A DNA stretch of 64,000 bases from F22 sp963668535. Lineage in GTDB: Bacteria; Bacteroidota; Bacteroidia; Bacteroidales; Bacteroidaceae. Both the position numbers and the translations under genes were made by a program. Under the pieces are notes generated by a model. It saw only the letters and a program-made list of their open reading frames with translations. It did not search any database and was not told the origin of the DNA. The DNA is taken from assembly GCA_963668535.1 (NCBI GenBank), contig OY764867.1, positions 2,728,001-2,792,000 on the forward strand, given 5' to 3'. Shown here in pieces: positions 24,506-33,619 of this stretch (within the stretch, counting starts at the first letter, position 1; each line of letters starts with the position of its first letter).

Positions 24506-25192
24506 TTATTTCTTTTTGTCTTTTAATAAGTCTGGACGTAATCTCTTGGTACGTTCTAAAGATTGTTGAATTTCCCATTCTTTAATTTTGGCTTCATGGC
24601 CAGATAGTAGAATAGGGGGAACTTCCCATCCTTTGTAGTTGGCCGGACGGGTATAGACGGGTGCAGCCAATAAATTGTCTTGGAAGCTGTCGTTAAAAGC
24701 TGATTGTTCGTCTCCAATGACGCCAGGAATCAATCGAACGACGGCATCTGCCATAACAGCTGCGGCTAGTTCACCCCCTGTGAGGACGTAGTCGCCGATG
24801 CTGATCTCTCGAGTAATCAAGTGTTCTCGGATGCGGTAGTCGATGCCCTTGAAGTGTCCACATAGGATGATGACATTATTCAACAAAGACATGCTATTCG
24901 CAATAGGCTGATCAAACTGTTCTCCATCAGGTGAAGTGAAGATAATCTCATCATATTCACGTTCGGATTTTAGTTTTTCGATGCAGCGTTCTATTGGCTC
25001 GATCTTCATAACCATACCTGCAAAACCACCATAAGGGTAATCGTCTACGCGTTTGTAGTTGTCGTAGGCATAATCACGCAAGTTGTGGATATGTATTTCG
25101 GCCAAACCACGATCTTGCGCGCGCTTCATGATGGAACAGTTTAAAAAGCCCTCAAACATATCGGGCAAAACGGTGATAATATCTATACGCAT
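24506..25192 (-). CDS. trmD: tRNA (guanine-N1)-methyltransferase TrmD
   Basis: The 228-residue sequence shows the SPOUT-fold knot of TrmD: the N-terminal MRIDIITVLPDMFEGFL, the YGGFAGMVMKIEP substrate loop, ILCGHFKGIDYRIREHLITREISIGDYVLTGGE (deep trefoil knot, SAM binding) and the C-terminal PxYTRPANYKGWEVPPILLSG. It methylates G37 of tRNAs with SAM and prevents frameshifting. Length and motifs are regular. Divergent from ligA, as in other Bacteroidales. Confidence 0.97.
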   Translation of the reverse strand: MRIDIITVLPDMFEGFLNCSIMKRAQDRGLAEIHIHNLRDYAYDNYKRVDDYPYGGFAGMVMKIEPIERCIEKLKSEREYDEIIFTSPDGEQFDQPIANSMSLLNNVIILCGHFKGIDYRIREHLITREISIGDYVLTGGELAAAVMADAVVRLIPGVIGDEQSAFNDSFQDNLLAAPVYTRPANYKGWEVPPILLSGHEAKIKEWEIQQSLERTKRLRPDLLKDKKK

Positions 25193-25218
25193 AGGTTTTC
25201 AGTATTTTTTATAGCGCA

Positions 25219-25255
25219 CAAAAGTACGAATATTCGATGAGAATGCCTACTTTTG
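25219..25255. promoter_or_regulatory. Divergent promoter boxes of trmD and ligA
   Basis: TACTTTTG occurs on the minus strand at 25219-25226 (27 bases before trmD) and on the plus strand at 25248-25255 (before ligA). The plus box lies downstream of the first possible ligA Met at 25237 and so favours the Met at 25285. Confidence 0.5.
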
Positions 25256-25284
25256 TAGAAAATATCGATAGAAATAAACCAGCT

Positions 25285-27375
25285 ATGACGAAACCAAACT
25301 CACTTTTTCCCGATTTATTTGGGGATGTACAGCACTCTCCAGTAGAAACATCTTCTCAGGTAGATGCATCTGATGACGCCATACAACAAAAAATAGAGGA
25401 TTTGCGAGAGTCCTTGCATCAACATAATTATAATTACTATGTGCTGAATGCACCAACTTTGTCGGACCAGGAATTTGATGCCCAGCTTGCTGAGCTGACG
25501 AAACTGGAAAAAGCTCATCCTGAATATAACGATCCAAATAGCCCTACGCAACGTGTGGGGAGCGATATATCCAATAGTTTCGAGACGGTGAAGCATCGCT
25601 ATCCGATGCTATCGTTGGGAAATACATATAATGAAGGAGAAGTACGTGCCTTCTTTGAACGAGCTGCAAAAGACTTAAACGAGGAGTTTGAGATATGTGC
25701 AGAATTAAAATATGATGGTACTTCTATCTCGCTTACTTACGAGCAGGGTAAGTTGGTACGTGCGGTAACTCGTGGAGATGGCACACAAGGAGATGATGTA
25801 ACGAATAATGTCAAAACAATTCCAACTATTCCTTTACAATTGCCCGCGAATGCTGTCTACCCTGATGTCTTTGAGATGAGAGGGGAAATTCTGATGCCAT
25901 GGGATACTTTTAATAGATTAAATGAAGAACGTGAACGCCAAGAGGAAGCTCTTTTGGCCAATCCACGTAATGCGGCAGCAGGTGCACTGAAGTTGCAGCA
26001 ATCAAGTGAGGTGGCTAAACGGGGCCTTGATGCTTACTTGTATTATATACTTGGAGAGGATATTCATGAAGACGGGCACTACGAGAGTTTGAATAGAGCA
26101 CATACGTGGGGCTTTAAGGTGTCGGATCATATGCGTTTATGCAAAAACATAGACGAAGTCATGGAGTATATCCACTATTGGGATGAAGGACGCAAGTCTT
26201 TGCCTGTGGCTACAGATGGAATCGTCTTGAAAATCAATAGTCGACGTCAACAAAGAGCTTTAGGAAATACGGCTAAGAATCCTCGATGGGCGATTGCTTT
26301 TAAATTTCAAGCAGAAAAGGCATGTACTCGTCTTAATAATGTGGTGTATCAGGTAGGACGTACTGGGGCTATAACTCCAGTAGCAGAATTGGATCCAGTG
26401 CAGTTGAGTGGAACAACAGTGAAACGTGCATCGCTCCATAACGATGATATCATTCAACAATTGGACTTGTATATCGGTGACATGGTCTACGTGGAAAAGG
26501 GAGGTGAGATTATTCCTAAAATAACTGGTGTAAATAAAGATCAACGTTTATTGGTGGGGGATAAGGTGCACTTTATAAAAAATTGCCCTGATTGTGGTAC
26601 AACGCTTGTTAGAGATGAAGGCGAAGCTGCTCATTATTGTCCCAATAGTAATGGATGTCCCACGCAATTGCGTGGACGAGTGGAGCATTTTATATCCCGT
26701 AAGGCCATGAACGTAGATGGGTTAGGACCAGAGACGGTTGATTTGTTTTTTGATCAGGGACTTATTCGCAACTGTGCAGACTTGTACACGATTACTCGAG
26801 AACAGATCTTGAAATTGGATAAGAAGAAGGATAAATCGGCTGATAATATTATTAAAGGAATAGAAGCTAGTAAGGATGTGCCTTTTGAAAGGGTATTGTT
26901 TGGACTGGGCATTCGCTTTGTTGGTGAAACAGTGGCTAAGCGTTTAGCACACGCTTTTAAAGATATGGATGCTTTGCAAGCAGCTAGCCTTGATGATTTG
27001 GTGCACGTGGATGATATCGGTGAACGCATTGCGGAAAGTGTAAGGATGTACTTTGCTGATGAACAAAACAAAGAGCTTATCGGTCGTTTACGTGAGTACG
27101 GTCTTCAGATGAAACTGAGCGAAGAGGTCTTGGCAAATCAAAGTGAGAAGCTGTTGGGTATGAGTATTGTGATCAGTGGCGTGTTTGAAAAACATTCGCG
27201 AGATGAATACAAAAATATGATTGTTCAACACGGAGGAAAAAGTGTAGGTAGTATCAGTAAAAAAACGAGTTTTATACTAGCTGGTGCTAACATGGGACCG
27301 TCGAAACTGGAAAAAGCACAAAAATTAGGGGTAAAGATACTTGACGAGATGCAATTTCTGGACCTAATACAGTGA
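25285..27375 (+). CDS. ligA: NAD-dependent DNA ligase LigA
   Basis: The protein (696 residues from this start) has all LigA parts in order: Ia domain, adenylation domain with the catalytic Lys in LKYDGTSI (about residue 142), OB fold, four-Cys zinc finger (CPDCG...CPNSNGC), helix-hairpin-helix repeats and a C-terminal BRCT domain (GMSIVISGVFEKHSRDEY). It seals nicks during replication and repair using NAD. The extra 20-25 N-terminal residues (MTKPNSLFPDLFGD) are a short extension that ends before the Ia helix. The open frame could start 16 codons earlier, but a promoter box overlaps that stretch. Confidence 0.96.
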   Translation: MTKPNSLFPDLFGDVQHSPVETSSQVDASDDAIQQKIEDLRESLHQHNYNYYVLNAPTLSDQEFDAQLAELTKLEKAHPEYNDPNSPTQRVGSDISNSFETVKHRYPMLSLGNTYNEGEVRAFFERAAKDLNEEFEICAELKYDGTSISLTYEQGKLVRAVTRGDGTQGDDVTNNVKTIPTIPLQLPANAVYPDVFEMRGEILMPWDTFNRLNEERERQEEALLANPRNAAAGALKLQQSSEVAKRGLDAYLYYILGEDIHEDGHYESLNRAHTWGFKVSDHMRLCKNIDEVMEYIHYWDEGRKSLPVATDGIVLKINSRRQQRALGNTAKNPRWAIAFKFQAEKACTRLNNVVYQVGRTGAITPVAELDPVQLSGTTVKRASLHNDDIIQQLDLYIGDMVYVEKGGEIIPKITGVNKDQRLLVGDKVHFIKNCPDCGTTLVRDEGEAAHYCPNSNGCPTQLRGRVEHFISRKAMNVDGLGPETVDLFFDQGLIRNCADLYTITREQILKLDKKKDKSADNIIKGIEASKDVPFERVLFGLGIRFVGETVAKRLAHAFKDMDALQAASLDDLVHVDDIGERIAESVRMYFADEQNKELIGRLREYGLQMKLSEEVLANQSEKLLGMSIVISGVFEKHSRDEYKNMIVQHGGKSVGSISKKTSFILAGANMGPSKLEKAQKLGVKILDEMQFLDLIQ

Positions 27376-27394
27376 CAAAATAAAATAGATTTAG

Positions 27395-27402
27395 TATTTT
27401 TG
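27395..27402 (+). promoter_or_regulatory. Promoter box of dapA
   Basis: TATTTTTG matches TAnnTTTG, 33 bases before the dapA ATG, so dapA is transcribed separately from ligA as well. Confidence 0.5.
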
Positions 27403-27434
27403 CTTCCAAATTAAAGCGAATAGCGATAATAACG

Positions 27435-28328
27435 ATGATACAAAGCAAACTAAAAGGTATGGGGGTGGCCTTAATCACTCCATTCAAGGCAGATGGAAGT
27501 GTAGACTATGATGCATTGGTGCGTATGGTCGATCACTTAGTGGATAACAATGCCGACTTCTTGTGTGTGCTTGGCACAACTGCGGAGACGCCAACATTAT
27601 ACAAGGAGGAAAAAGAAGAGATAAAACGCGTGGTCATCGAACGAGTACACGGACGAGTGCCTATTTTACTTGGGGCCAGTGACAACAATACTGAGGCACT
27701 GGTGAAGCATTTGAAAGAAGATGATTTTACGGGAGTGGATTATATTTTATCTGCAGTACCTAACTATAATAAACCTTCACAAGAAGGAATTTACCAGCAT
27801 TTTAAAGCGGTAGCAGAAGCTTCGCCAAAACCTGTCGTTCTGTATAATGTGCCAGGACGAACGGGGGTTAATATGACGGCCGAAACAACACTACGTATTG
27901 CGTGTGAGTTTAGTAATGTGATTGGTATCAAGGAGGCCTCTGGCGATATTACGCAGATGGATGAAATCATTAAGAACAAACCTAAGAATTTTGATGTGAT
28001 TTCTGGAGATGATGGAATTACTTTTCCTTTGATTACACTGGGAGCAGTGGGGGTCATTTCGGTTATTGGTAATGCATTCCCTCGTGAATTTTCACGCATG
28101 ACACGATTGGCGCTTGCTGGAGATTATAAAAATGCATTGACCATTCACCACCGATTTACAGAGTTATTTAATCTTCTCTTTGTGGATGGCAATCCTGCCG
28201 GAGTGAAGGCTATGCTACATGCTATGGGTATGATTGAAAATAGATTGCGATTACCACTTGTGCCTACAAGAATCACAACGTTCGAACGTATGCGCAAGAT
28301 TTTGGAGGATTTGAATATTCGGTGCTAG
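27435..28328 (+). CDS. dapA: 4-hydroxy-tetrahydrodipicolinate synthase DapA
   Basis: The 297-residue TIM-barrel enzyme condenses pyruvate with aspartate semialdehyde in the lysine/diaminopimelate pathway. The Schiff-base Lys166 (GIKEASGD), Tyr137 (VLYNVPGR), and GTTAETPTL loop (here with Ala in place of the more usual Gly-Glu order) are present. It is a single-gene unit with a strong terminator. Confidence 0.95.
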   Translation: MIQSKLKGMGVALITPFKADGSVDYDALVRMVDHLVDNNADFLCVLGTTAETPTLYKEEKEEIKRVVIERVHGRVPILLGASDNNTEALVKHLKEDDFTGVDYILSAVPNYNKPSQEGIYQHFKAVAEASPKPVVLYNVPGRTGVNMTAETTLRIACEFSNVIGIKEASGDITQMDEIIKNKPKNFDVISGDDGITFPLITLGAVGVISVIGNAFPREFSRMTRLALAGDYKNALTIHHRFTELFNLLFVDGNPAGVKAMLHAMGMIENRLRLPLVPTRITTFERMRKILEDLNIRC

Positions 28329-28350
28329 AAGAACACATACAAACATTTTA

Positions 28351-28396
28351 CTAAAAAAGCTACAGAATACGACGGTGTATTCTGTAGCTTTTTTAG
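28351..28396 (+). terminator. Terminator of dapA
   Basis: A 20-bp stem (CTAAAAAAGCTACAGAATAC and complement) with a 6-base loop and a T run in the descending arm. Confidence 0.85.
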
Positions 28397-28400
28397 TATA

Positions 28401-28484
28401 AATATTTCGGCCTTGAATGTACATATTTAAGGCCGAAATATTGAAATCTAAGGCTTAGATGTACATCTTTCAAGCCTTAGATTT
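28401..28484. repeat. Two tandem related hairpins with ATGTACAT loops
   Basis: Hairpin A (28401-28442) has a 14-bp stem including CGGCCTT/AAGGCCG; hairpin B (28444-28484) has a 13-bp stem including AAGGCTT/AAGCCTT. Both loops contain the palindrome ATGTACAT at the same position. Base differences between the two stems occur in pairs, preserving the helix. They lie between convergent dapA and pyrF and may act as pyrF terminators. Confidence 0.6.
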
Positions 28485-28501
28485 TTGACTATCTCTACAC
28501 G

Positions 28502-29326
28502 TTAGATTTTCTTCAATTCTTGTGCCATTTCAGCTTGTAATTCTTTTGCTGCTTGGCGTGCTGCTGCACCAAAGTCTTCTCCGTTGGACTTATAGATAAT
28601 ACCACGTGAAGAGTTGACAAGCAGTCCGCATTGTTTAGTCATACCGTACTTGCATACTTCTTGAAGAGAACCACCTTGTGCTCCCACACCAGGTACAAGC
28701 AAAAAGTGCTCAGGAGCAATTGCACGAATCTGTTCAAATGCCTTGCCTTGAGTAGCGCCTACAACAAACATCAATTGATCTTCGTTGGCCCATGTTTGTG
28801 CCGTGCGCATCACACTTTCAAATAGAGGTTGTGCATTCTCTTTGTTTTCAATACGTTGGAAATCAGCCGATCCTTTATTGCTTGTCAGGGCCAATAGAAT
28901 AACCCATTTATTAGCATATCCTAAGAATGGAGAGACGCTGTCTTCACCCATGTATGGGGCAACGGTTACGGCATCTGCATCGAGTGCTTCGAAGAAAGTA
29001 CGTGCGTACATTGCACTGGTATTGCCAATATCACCTCGTTTGGCATCAGCTATGACCAGTTGTTCTGGATAGTTTTCTTTGATATATGTGATTGTCTTTT
29101 CTAAGGCTATCCAGCCTTGTACACCTAGACTTTCATAAAAAGCAGTATTGGGTTTATAGGCAACACAAAGATCTTGTGTAGCATCAATAATTTCTTTGTT
29201 AAAGGCGAAGATGGGATCTTCTTCGTTTAGTAGGTGTTCAGGTATCTTCTTGACATCTGTATCTAGTCCTACACATAAAAAACTCTGTTTCTTTTGAATT
29301 TGTTCAAATAGTTCAGCTCTGTTCAT
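28502..29326 (-). CDS. pyrF: Orotidine 5'-phosphate decarboxylase PyrF
   Basis: The 274-residue enzyme, of the long type found in Bacteroidetes and actinobacteria, converts OMP to UMP. The N-terminal FLCVGLDTD, catalytic IADAKRGDIGNTS, VAPYMGEDSV and C-terminal LLVPGVGAQGG with NSSRGIIY are all present. It is third in a minus-strand row purM-prfA-pyrF, though a hairpin between prfA and pyrF suggests partial separation. Confidence 0.96.
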   Translation of the reverse strand: MNRAELFEQIQKKQSFLCVGLDTDVKKIPEHLLNEEDPIFAFNKEIIDATQDLCVAYKPNTAFYESLGVQGWIALEKTITYIKENYPEQLVIADAKRGDIGNTSAMYARTFFEALDADAVTVAPYMGEDSVSPFLGYANKWVILLALTSNKGSADFQRIENKENAQPLFESVMRTAQTWANEDQLMFVVGATQGKAFEQIRAIAPEHFLLVPGVGAQGGSLQEVCKYGMTKQCGLLVNSSRGIIYKSNGEDFGAAARQAAKELQAEMAQELKKI

Positions 29327-29392
29327 TTGTTTTGTTTTTAACTAGTTGGTTCTTGTTGGATTGAGATGAATCCTTATGGAGGGTATATAAGA

Positions 29393-29428
29393 AGACCACT
29401 TCATTGTGATAAGGCAACAAAGTGGTCT
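29393..29428 (-). terminator. Hairpin between prfA and pyrF
   Basis: Stem AGACCACTT/AAGTGGTCT (9 bp) with an 18-base loop just after the prfA stop. The T run is weak, so read-through into pyrF is possible. Confidence 0.5.
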
Positions 29429-29441
29429 GTCTGTATATTCT

Positions 29442-30548
29442 TTACAATTCGGCTTCCTTCATGCGCTCTGCATTCTCGGCAACCATCAAGTGGTCTATTA
29501 CATCCTGTATATCACCTTCCATAAAGGCATTTAGATTGTAAATGGTATATCCGATACGGTGATCGGTAATACGTCCTTGTGGGTAATTATACGTGCGAAT
29601 CTTTGCAGAACGGTCACCTGTTGATACAATAGATTTACGACGTGAAGCGATGTCATCGACATACTTTTGATGTTCTTTGTCATAAATGAAGGTACGCAAA
29701 CGGGCTAGGGCACGTTCTTTATTCTTTGGTTGGTCACGAGTTTCGGTACATTCAATCAAAATTTCTTCTGATTCTTTGGTGTTAGGATTGGTCCATACAT
29801 AACGTAGACGAACTCCCGATTCTACTTTGTTGACATTCTGTCCACCAGCACCACCTGAGCGGAAAGTATCCCATTTGATTTCACCTTCCTTGATCTCTAC
29901 TTCAAAAGCATCGGCTTCTGGCATAACGGCTACAGAGGCCGCAGATGTATGTACTCGTCCTTGTGTTTCTGTTTGTGGTACGCGTTGTACTCGGTGTACT
30001 CCCGATTCGTACTTCAACGTTCCGTAGACATCAGTTCCAGTAACGGAGCAGACGATTTCTTTGAATCCACCTGATGAACCTTCAGTACAGCTAGATACTT
30101 CAAGTTTCCAGCCCTTAGTTTCACAATATTTTGTGTACATACGGAATAAATCGCCTGCAAAGATAGCAGCTTCATCACCACCAGCACCACCGCGAATTTC
30201 AAGGACGCAATTTTTTGTGTCTTCTGGATCCTTAGGGATCAACATGATCTTGATTTCTTCTTCTAGTTCTGGTAGACGGGCTTGACATTCTGTAAGTTGC
30301 TCTTTAGCCATGTCGCGCATATCTGCGTCTTTTTCAGTATCCAAAATTTCTTTTGCTTCGTCAATTCCTGCCAAAGCATTGATATAGTCTTGACGACCTC
30401 TCATAATTTCTTCCAGGTCTTTATACTCTTTGGTCAACTTGACATATCGTTGTTGATCAGCTATAACGCTGGGGTCGGTTATTAATGTGGATACTTCTTC
30501 AAAACGGCTTACCAAACCGTCCAATTTATCTAAAAGATCATTTGCCAT
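29442..30548 (-). CDS. prfA: Peptide chain release factor 1
   Basis: The 368-residue protein shows RF1 domains: N-terminal helical part, the stop-codon recognition region and the GGQ loop (FRSGGAGGQNVNK, about residue 235) that triggers peptidyl-tRNA hydrolysis, followed by the basic C-terminal segment (STGDRSAKIRTYNYPQGRITDHR). It ends translation at UAA and UAG. Length above average only by a few residues. The start follows the purM stop by 78 bases. Confidence 0.95.
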   Translation of the reverse strand: MANDLLDKLDGLVSRFEEVSTLITDPSVIADQQRYVKLTKEYKDLEEIMRGRQDYINALAGIDEAKEILDTEKDADMRDMAKEQLTECQARLPELEEEIKIMLIPKDPEDTKNCVLEIRGGAGGDEAAIFAGDLFRMYTKYCETKGWKLEVSSCTEGSSGGFKEIVCSVTGTDVYGTLKYESGVHRVQRVPQTETQGRVHTSAASVAVMPEADAFEVEIKEGEIKWDTFRSGGAGGQNVNKVESGVRLRYVWTNPNTKESEEILIECTETRDQPKNKERALARLRTFIYDKEHQKYVDDIASRRKSIVSTGDRSAKIRTYNYPQGRITDHRIGYTIYNLNAFMEGDIQDVIDHLMVAENAERMKEAEL

Positions 30549-30626
30549 CTTCTTTTCGTTTAGGTCTCAATATTATTATTAGAGGACTGTGCAAATCATA
30601 TAAGATGCGAATGCCCTCAGTCTTTT

Positions 30627-31805
30627 TTAATTATATTCGAACGTTCCAAACTTAGAGTTAATCGTCAAACGATTAGCATCTGGTGCTTGAGTTTCAACGC
30701 GACCGATAATTTGGGCGTCAATACCAAAGCTTTTGGATAGTTCGATAACTTGTTCTGCATGTGCAGCTGGAAGATAGACTTCAAGACGGTGTCCCATATT
30801 GAATACTTTGTACATCTCACTCCAATCTGTACCACTTTGTGCTTGTATTGTTTGAAACAACACGGGCACGTCAAACATATTGTCTTTGACAACACGTAGG
30901 CCATCGTTCAAGAAATGAAGAATCTTTGTTTGTGCACCTCCAGAGCAGTGTACCATGCCGTGAATCTGATCGCGCAATTCGTCCAAAAGTCGTTTTACGA
31001 CTGGGGCATATGTGCGAGTAGGGGACAGAACTAATTTACCAGCATCTAATGGGGAACCTTCTACAGACTCAGTCAAATCTAGTCCTCCTGAATACACCAA
31101 ATCATCTGGAATGGCTGCATCGTAACTTTCTGGATATTTCTTCGCAAGCTCGTGAGCAAATACGTCGTGACGTGCAGAAGTTAGTCCGTTGCTACCCATA
31201 CCTCCATTGTATTCTTTCTCGTAAGTGGCTTGTCCACTTGAACTCAAACCGACAATGACGTCGCCTGCTTGAATATTTGCGTTATCTACAACATCACTAC
31301 GTTTCATGCGGCAAGTCACTGTACTATCTACAATAATAGTGCGTACTAAATCACCAACATCGGCTGTTTCTCCTCCAGTGGCATATACACCAACACCCAT
31401 ATTTCGAAGTTCAGCAAGTAGTTCGTCTGTACCATTGATGATAGCACTAATCACTTCGCCTGGAACGAGCATCTTGTTACGACCGATCGTAGACGATACT
31501 AAGATATTATCTACCGCACCAACACACAAAAGATCATCAATATTCATGATGAGGGCATCTTGAGCAATCCCTTTCCATACAGATAGATCGCCTGTTTCCT
31601 TCCAATACATATATGCTAAGGAAGACTTAGTGCCTGCACCGTCTGCATGCATGATATTACAATATGCTGGGTCTCCACCTAGGATATCTGGAATAATCTT
31701 ACAAAAAGCTTTCGGGTACAAGCCTTTATCGATGTTTTTAATCGCGTTATGTACGTCTTCTTTAGAGGCCGAAACGCCGCGCATCATGTATCTCTGATTG
31801 TTCAT
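30627..31805 (-). CDS. purM: Phosphoribosylformylglycinamidine cyclo-ligase (AIR synthase), PurM
   Basis: The 392-residue enzyme makes aminoimidazole ribotide in purine synthesis. It has the PurM fold: ADGAGTKSSLA (phosphate/ATP loop), NIDDLLCVGA, GGETADVGD and C-terminal FNMGHRLEV. The Bacteroidetes form is longer than the E. coli enzyme (345). The minus-strand promoter box at 31843-31850 lies 38 bases upstream. Confidence 0.92.
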   Translation of the reverse strand: MNNQRYMMRGVSASKEDVHNAIKNIDKGLYPKAFCKIIPDILGGDPAYCNIMHADGAGTKSSLAYMYWKETGDLSVWKGIAQDALIMNIDDLLCVGAVDNILVSSTIGRNKMLVPGEVISAIINGTDELLAELRNMGVGVYATGGETADVGDLVRTIIVDSTVTCRMKRSDVVDNANIQAGDVIVGLSSSGQATYEKEYNGGMGSNGLTSARHDVFAHELAKKYPESYDAAIPDDLVYSGGLDLTESVEGSPLDAGKLVLSPTRTYAPVVKRLLDELRDQIHGMVHCSGGAQTKILHFLNDGLRVVKDNMFDVPVLFQTIQAQSGTDWSEMYKVFNMGHRLEVYLPAAHAEQVIELSKSFGIDAQIIGRVETQAPDANRLTINSKFGTFEYN

Positions 31806-31830
31806 ACTTGTTTGTTTGTAAAATAGTTTT

Positions 31831-31850
31831 TATATTTGCGCGCAAAGATA
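31831..31850. promoter_or_regulatory. Face-to-face promoter boxes of purM and a GNAT gene
   Basis: Plus-strand TATATTTG (31831-31838) and minus-strand TATCTTTG (31843-31850) are separated by only four bases within TTTGCGCGCAAA, so the two polymerase footprints must overlap and the two directions probably exclude each other. Confidence 0.55.
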
Positions 31851-31873
31851 CGCATATTTTCCCGATAAATAAA

Positions 31874-32407
31874 ATGAAAACTGAGCATATGACTAAAGAG
31901 ACTGAAGAAATCGTTTTTCAAATGGCCGATAAAGAGCTTCTGCCACAAATGATGCTTTGTATACAGGAAGCGCAAGCTCGATTGGCAGCTGCTGATATTG
32001 ATCAATGGCAAGACGGTTATCCAAATAGCGAACAATTATTGAAGGATATTACTCGTAAAGAAAGCTACGTGATATTATACAAGAACAAAGTAATCGCTAC
32101 TTTTTGTGCTAGTTTTTCTGAAGATTCCAATTATAAGATTATAGATGGAGCATGGCATTATGACGCACCTTATGTTGTTTTGCATCGTATAGCTGTTCGC
32201 AATAGTCATCTTCGTCAAGGTTTGGCTACGCAGATTTTCCAATATACTATGCAAGTTGCCTCAAACAAAGGCATTTCTTTATTCAGAGTTGACACTCATG
32301 CAGATAATCACGCGATGCAGAGTCTATTGAACAGATTTGGTTTCAAATATTGTGGCATTATCCAAGTGAGAGATGGAGCTAGATATGCGTATGATTTAAA
32401 ATGGTAG
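31874..32407 (+). CDS. GNAT acetyltransferase
   Basis: The protein (177 residues) carries the acetyl-CoA loop in LHRIAVRNSHLRQGLATQIFQ (R-x-x-G-L-A pattern) and the GNAT C-terminal HADNHAMQSLLNRFGFKYCGI. Substrate unknown. The frame is open back to 31808, but this stretch contains the promoter, so ATG 31874 is preferred; ATG 31889 is another option. Confidence 0.85.
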   Translation: MKTEHMTKETEEIVFQMADKELLPQMMLCIQEAQARLAAADIDQWQDGYPNSEQLLKDITRKESYVILYKNKVIATFCASFSEDSNYKIIDGAWHYDAPYVVLHRIAVRNSHLRQGLATQIFQYTMQVASNKGISLFRVDTHADNHAMQSLLNRFGFKYCGIIQVRDGARYAYDLKW

Positions 32408-32488
32408 AATTGTGTGGGGATATTCATCACACGTTTGCGTGACCAGAATCTAGTATATACATGTATCTACTTTCTTTTAAAATATGTG

Positions 32489-32579
32489 CTACTTAACATA
32501 ATAGGTATTGTCTGATGCTTTAATAAGAAGATATTTAAGATAGATCTAATGGTTCTAGGATCTATTTTATGTTAAGTAG
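32489..32579. repeat. Nested inverted repeat after the GNAT gene
   Basis: A perfect 13-bp outer pair (CTACTTAACATAA, 32489-32501, and its complement 32567-32579) encloses an inner 7-bp pair (ATAGATC, 32540-32546, with GATCTAT, 32559-32565). The two could stack into one bent hairpin. There is no T run, so a terminator is doubtful. Confidence 0.45.
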
Positions 32580-32613
32580 AATAGATTGACAAGAAAGCAA
32601 TATATATAGAAAA

Positions 32614-32654
32614 AAAGCACGTTATGGCTTTTTATTGGCTCAATAACGTGCTTT
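32614..32654. terminator. Terminator of pyrD, probably bidirectional
   Basis: Stem AAAGCACGTTAT with its complement (12 bp, 17-base loop), A run before and T-rich sequence after, between the convergent GNAT gene and pyrD. Confidence 0.75.
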
Positions 32655-32688
32655 ATTATATTTGTGAGAAAACTCTTTGTAAATTGAC

Positions 32689-33606
32689 TTACAATTCAAG
32701 AGCTCCGATTAGATCGTTGACATCAGAAAATCCGTGGCGTTTCATATAGTCTTCTATTTCATCTGCTACACGTACACAAACCGTAGGATCTATAAAGTTT
32801 GCCGTTCCAAGTTCTATGGCCGATGCACCGGCTAGCATAAACTCAATTGCATCTCTACCATTCATAATACCTCCAAGACCAACTACAGGAACACCAACTG
32901 CCTGAGCAACTTGCCATACCATACGCAATGCAACTGGTTTTACAGCTGGCCCAGATAAGCCTCCTGTTACTGTAGATAAGATAGGTTTACGTTTTTCAGC
33001 GTCAATAGCCATCCCCAATAATGTATTAATAAGTGATACACTATCTGCGCCAGATGCCTCTACAGCACGTGCAATTTCTGTAATGTCTGTTACATTTGGC
33101 GACAATTTGACTATCATCGTTTTATTATAGACTTTACGCACAGCCTTAACAACTTCTGATGCTCCCTTGGTAGTAACTCCAAAGGCCATACCGCCTTCTT
33201 TGACATTTGGGCAAGAAATGTTAAGTTCAATAGCTGGAATTTGATCCAGTTCGTTGATAATCTCTGCTGTCTTTACGTAATCATCTATCTGTGAACCAGA
33301 TACATTGACAATAATATGGCTGTCTATATCTTTAATTTCTGGGTAAATATGATCCGCAAAATATTGAACACCTTTATTTTGAAGTCCTACAGCATTCAAC
33401 ATGCCAGATGGTGTTTCGGCCATGCGAGGATATGGATTCCCTTCACGATGATGCAAGGTGGTCCCTTTGACAATAATACCACCAATACGGCTTAAATCCA
33501 TAAAGTCGGCAAATTCAGGTCCATAGCCAAACGTACCTGATGCAGTCATTACAGGGTTCTTTAATTCTAAGCCCGCAATATTTACTTTTGTGTTTATTCC
33601 TGTCAT
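32689..33606 (-). CDS. pyrD: Dihydroorotate dehydrogenase, class 1B catalytic subunit
   Basis: The 305-residue FMN enzyme oxidises dihydroorotate to orotate. Class 1B features are visible: NPVMTASGTFGYG, the ELNISCPNVKEGG segment with the catalytic Cys-containing loop, KLSPNVTD, and GGLSGPAVKPVALRMV with GLGGIMNGRDAIEFM. It is 13 bases downstream of pyrK, whose product passes electrons to NAD; the pair forms the heterotetrameric enzyme. Confidence 0.96.
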   Translation of the reverse strand: MTGINTKVNIAGLELKNPVMTASGTFGYGPEFADFMDLSRIGGIIVKGTTLHHREGNPYPRMAETPSGMLNAVGLQNKGVQYFADHIYPEIKDIDSHIIVNVSGSQIDDYVKTAEIINELDQIPAIELNISCPNVKEGGMAFGVTTKGASEVVKAVRKVYNKTMIVKLSPNVTDITEIARAVEASGADSVSLINTLLGMAIDAEKRKPILSTVTGGLSGPAVKPVALRMVWQVAQAVGVPVVGLGGIMNGRDAIEFMLAGASAIELGTANFIDPTVCVRVADEIEDYMKRHGFSDVNDLIGALEL

Positions 33607-33619
33607 ATTTTCGTTTGCT

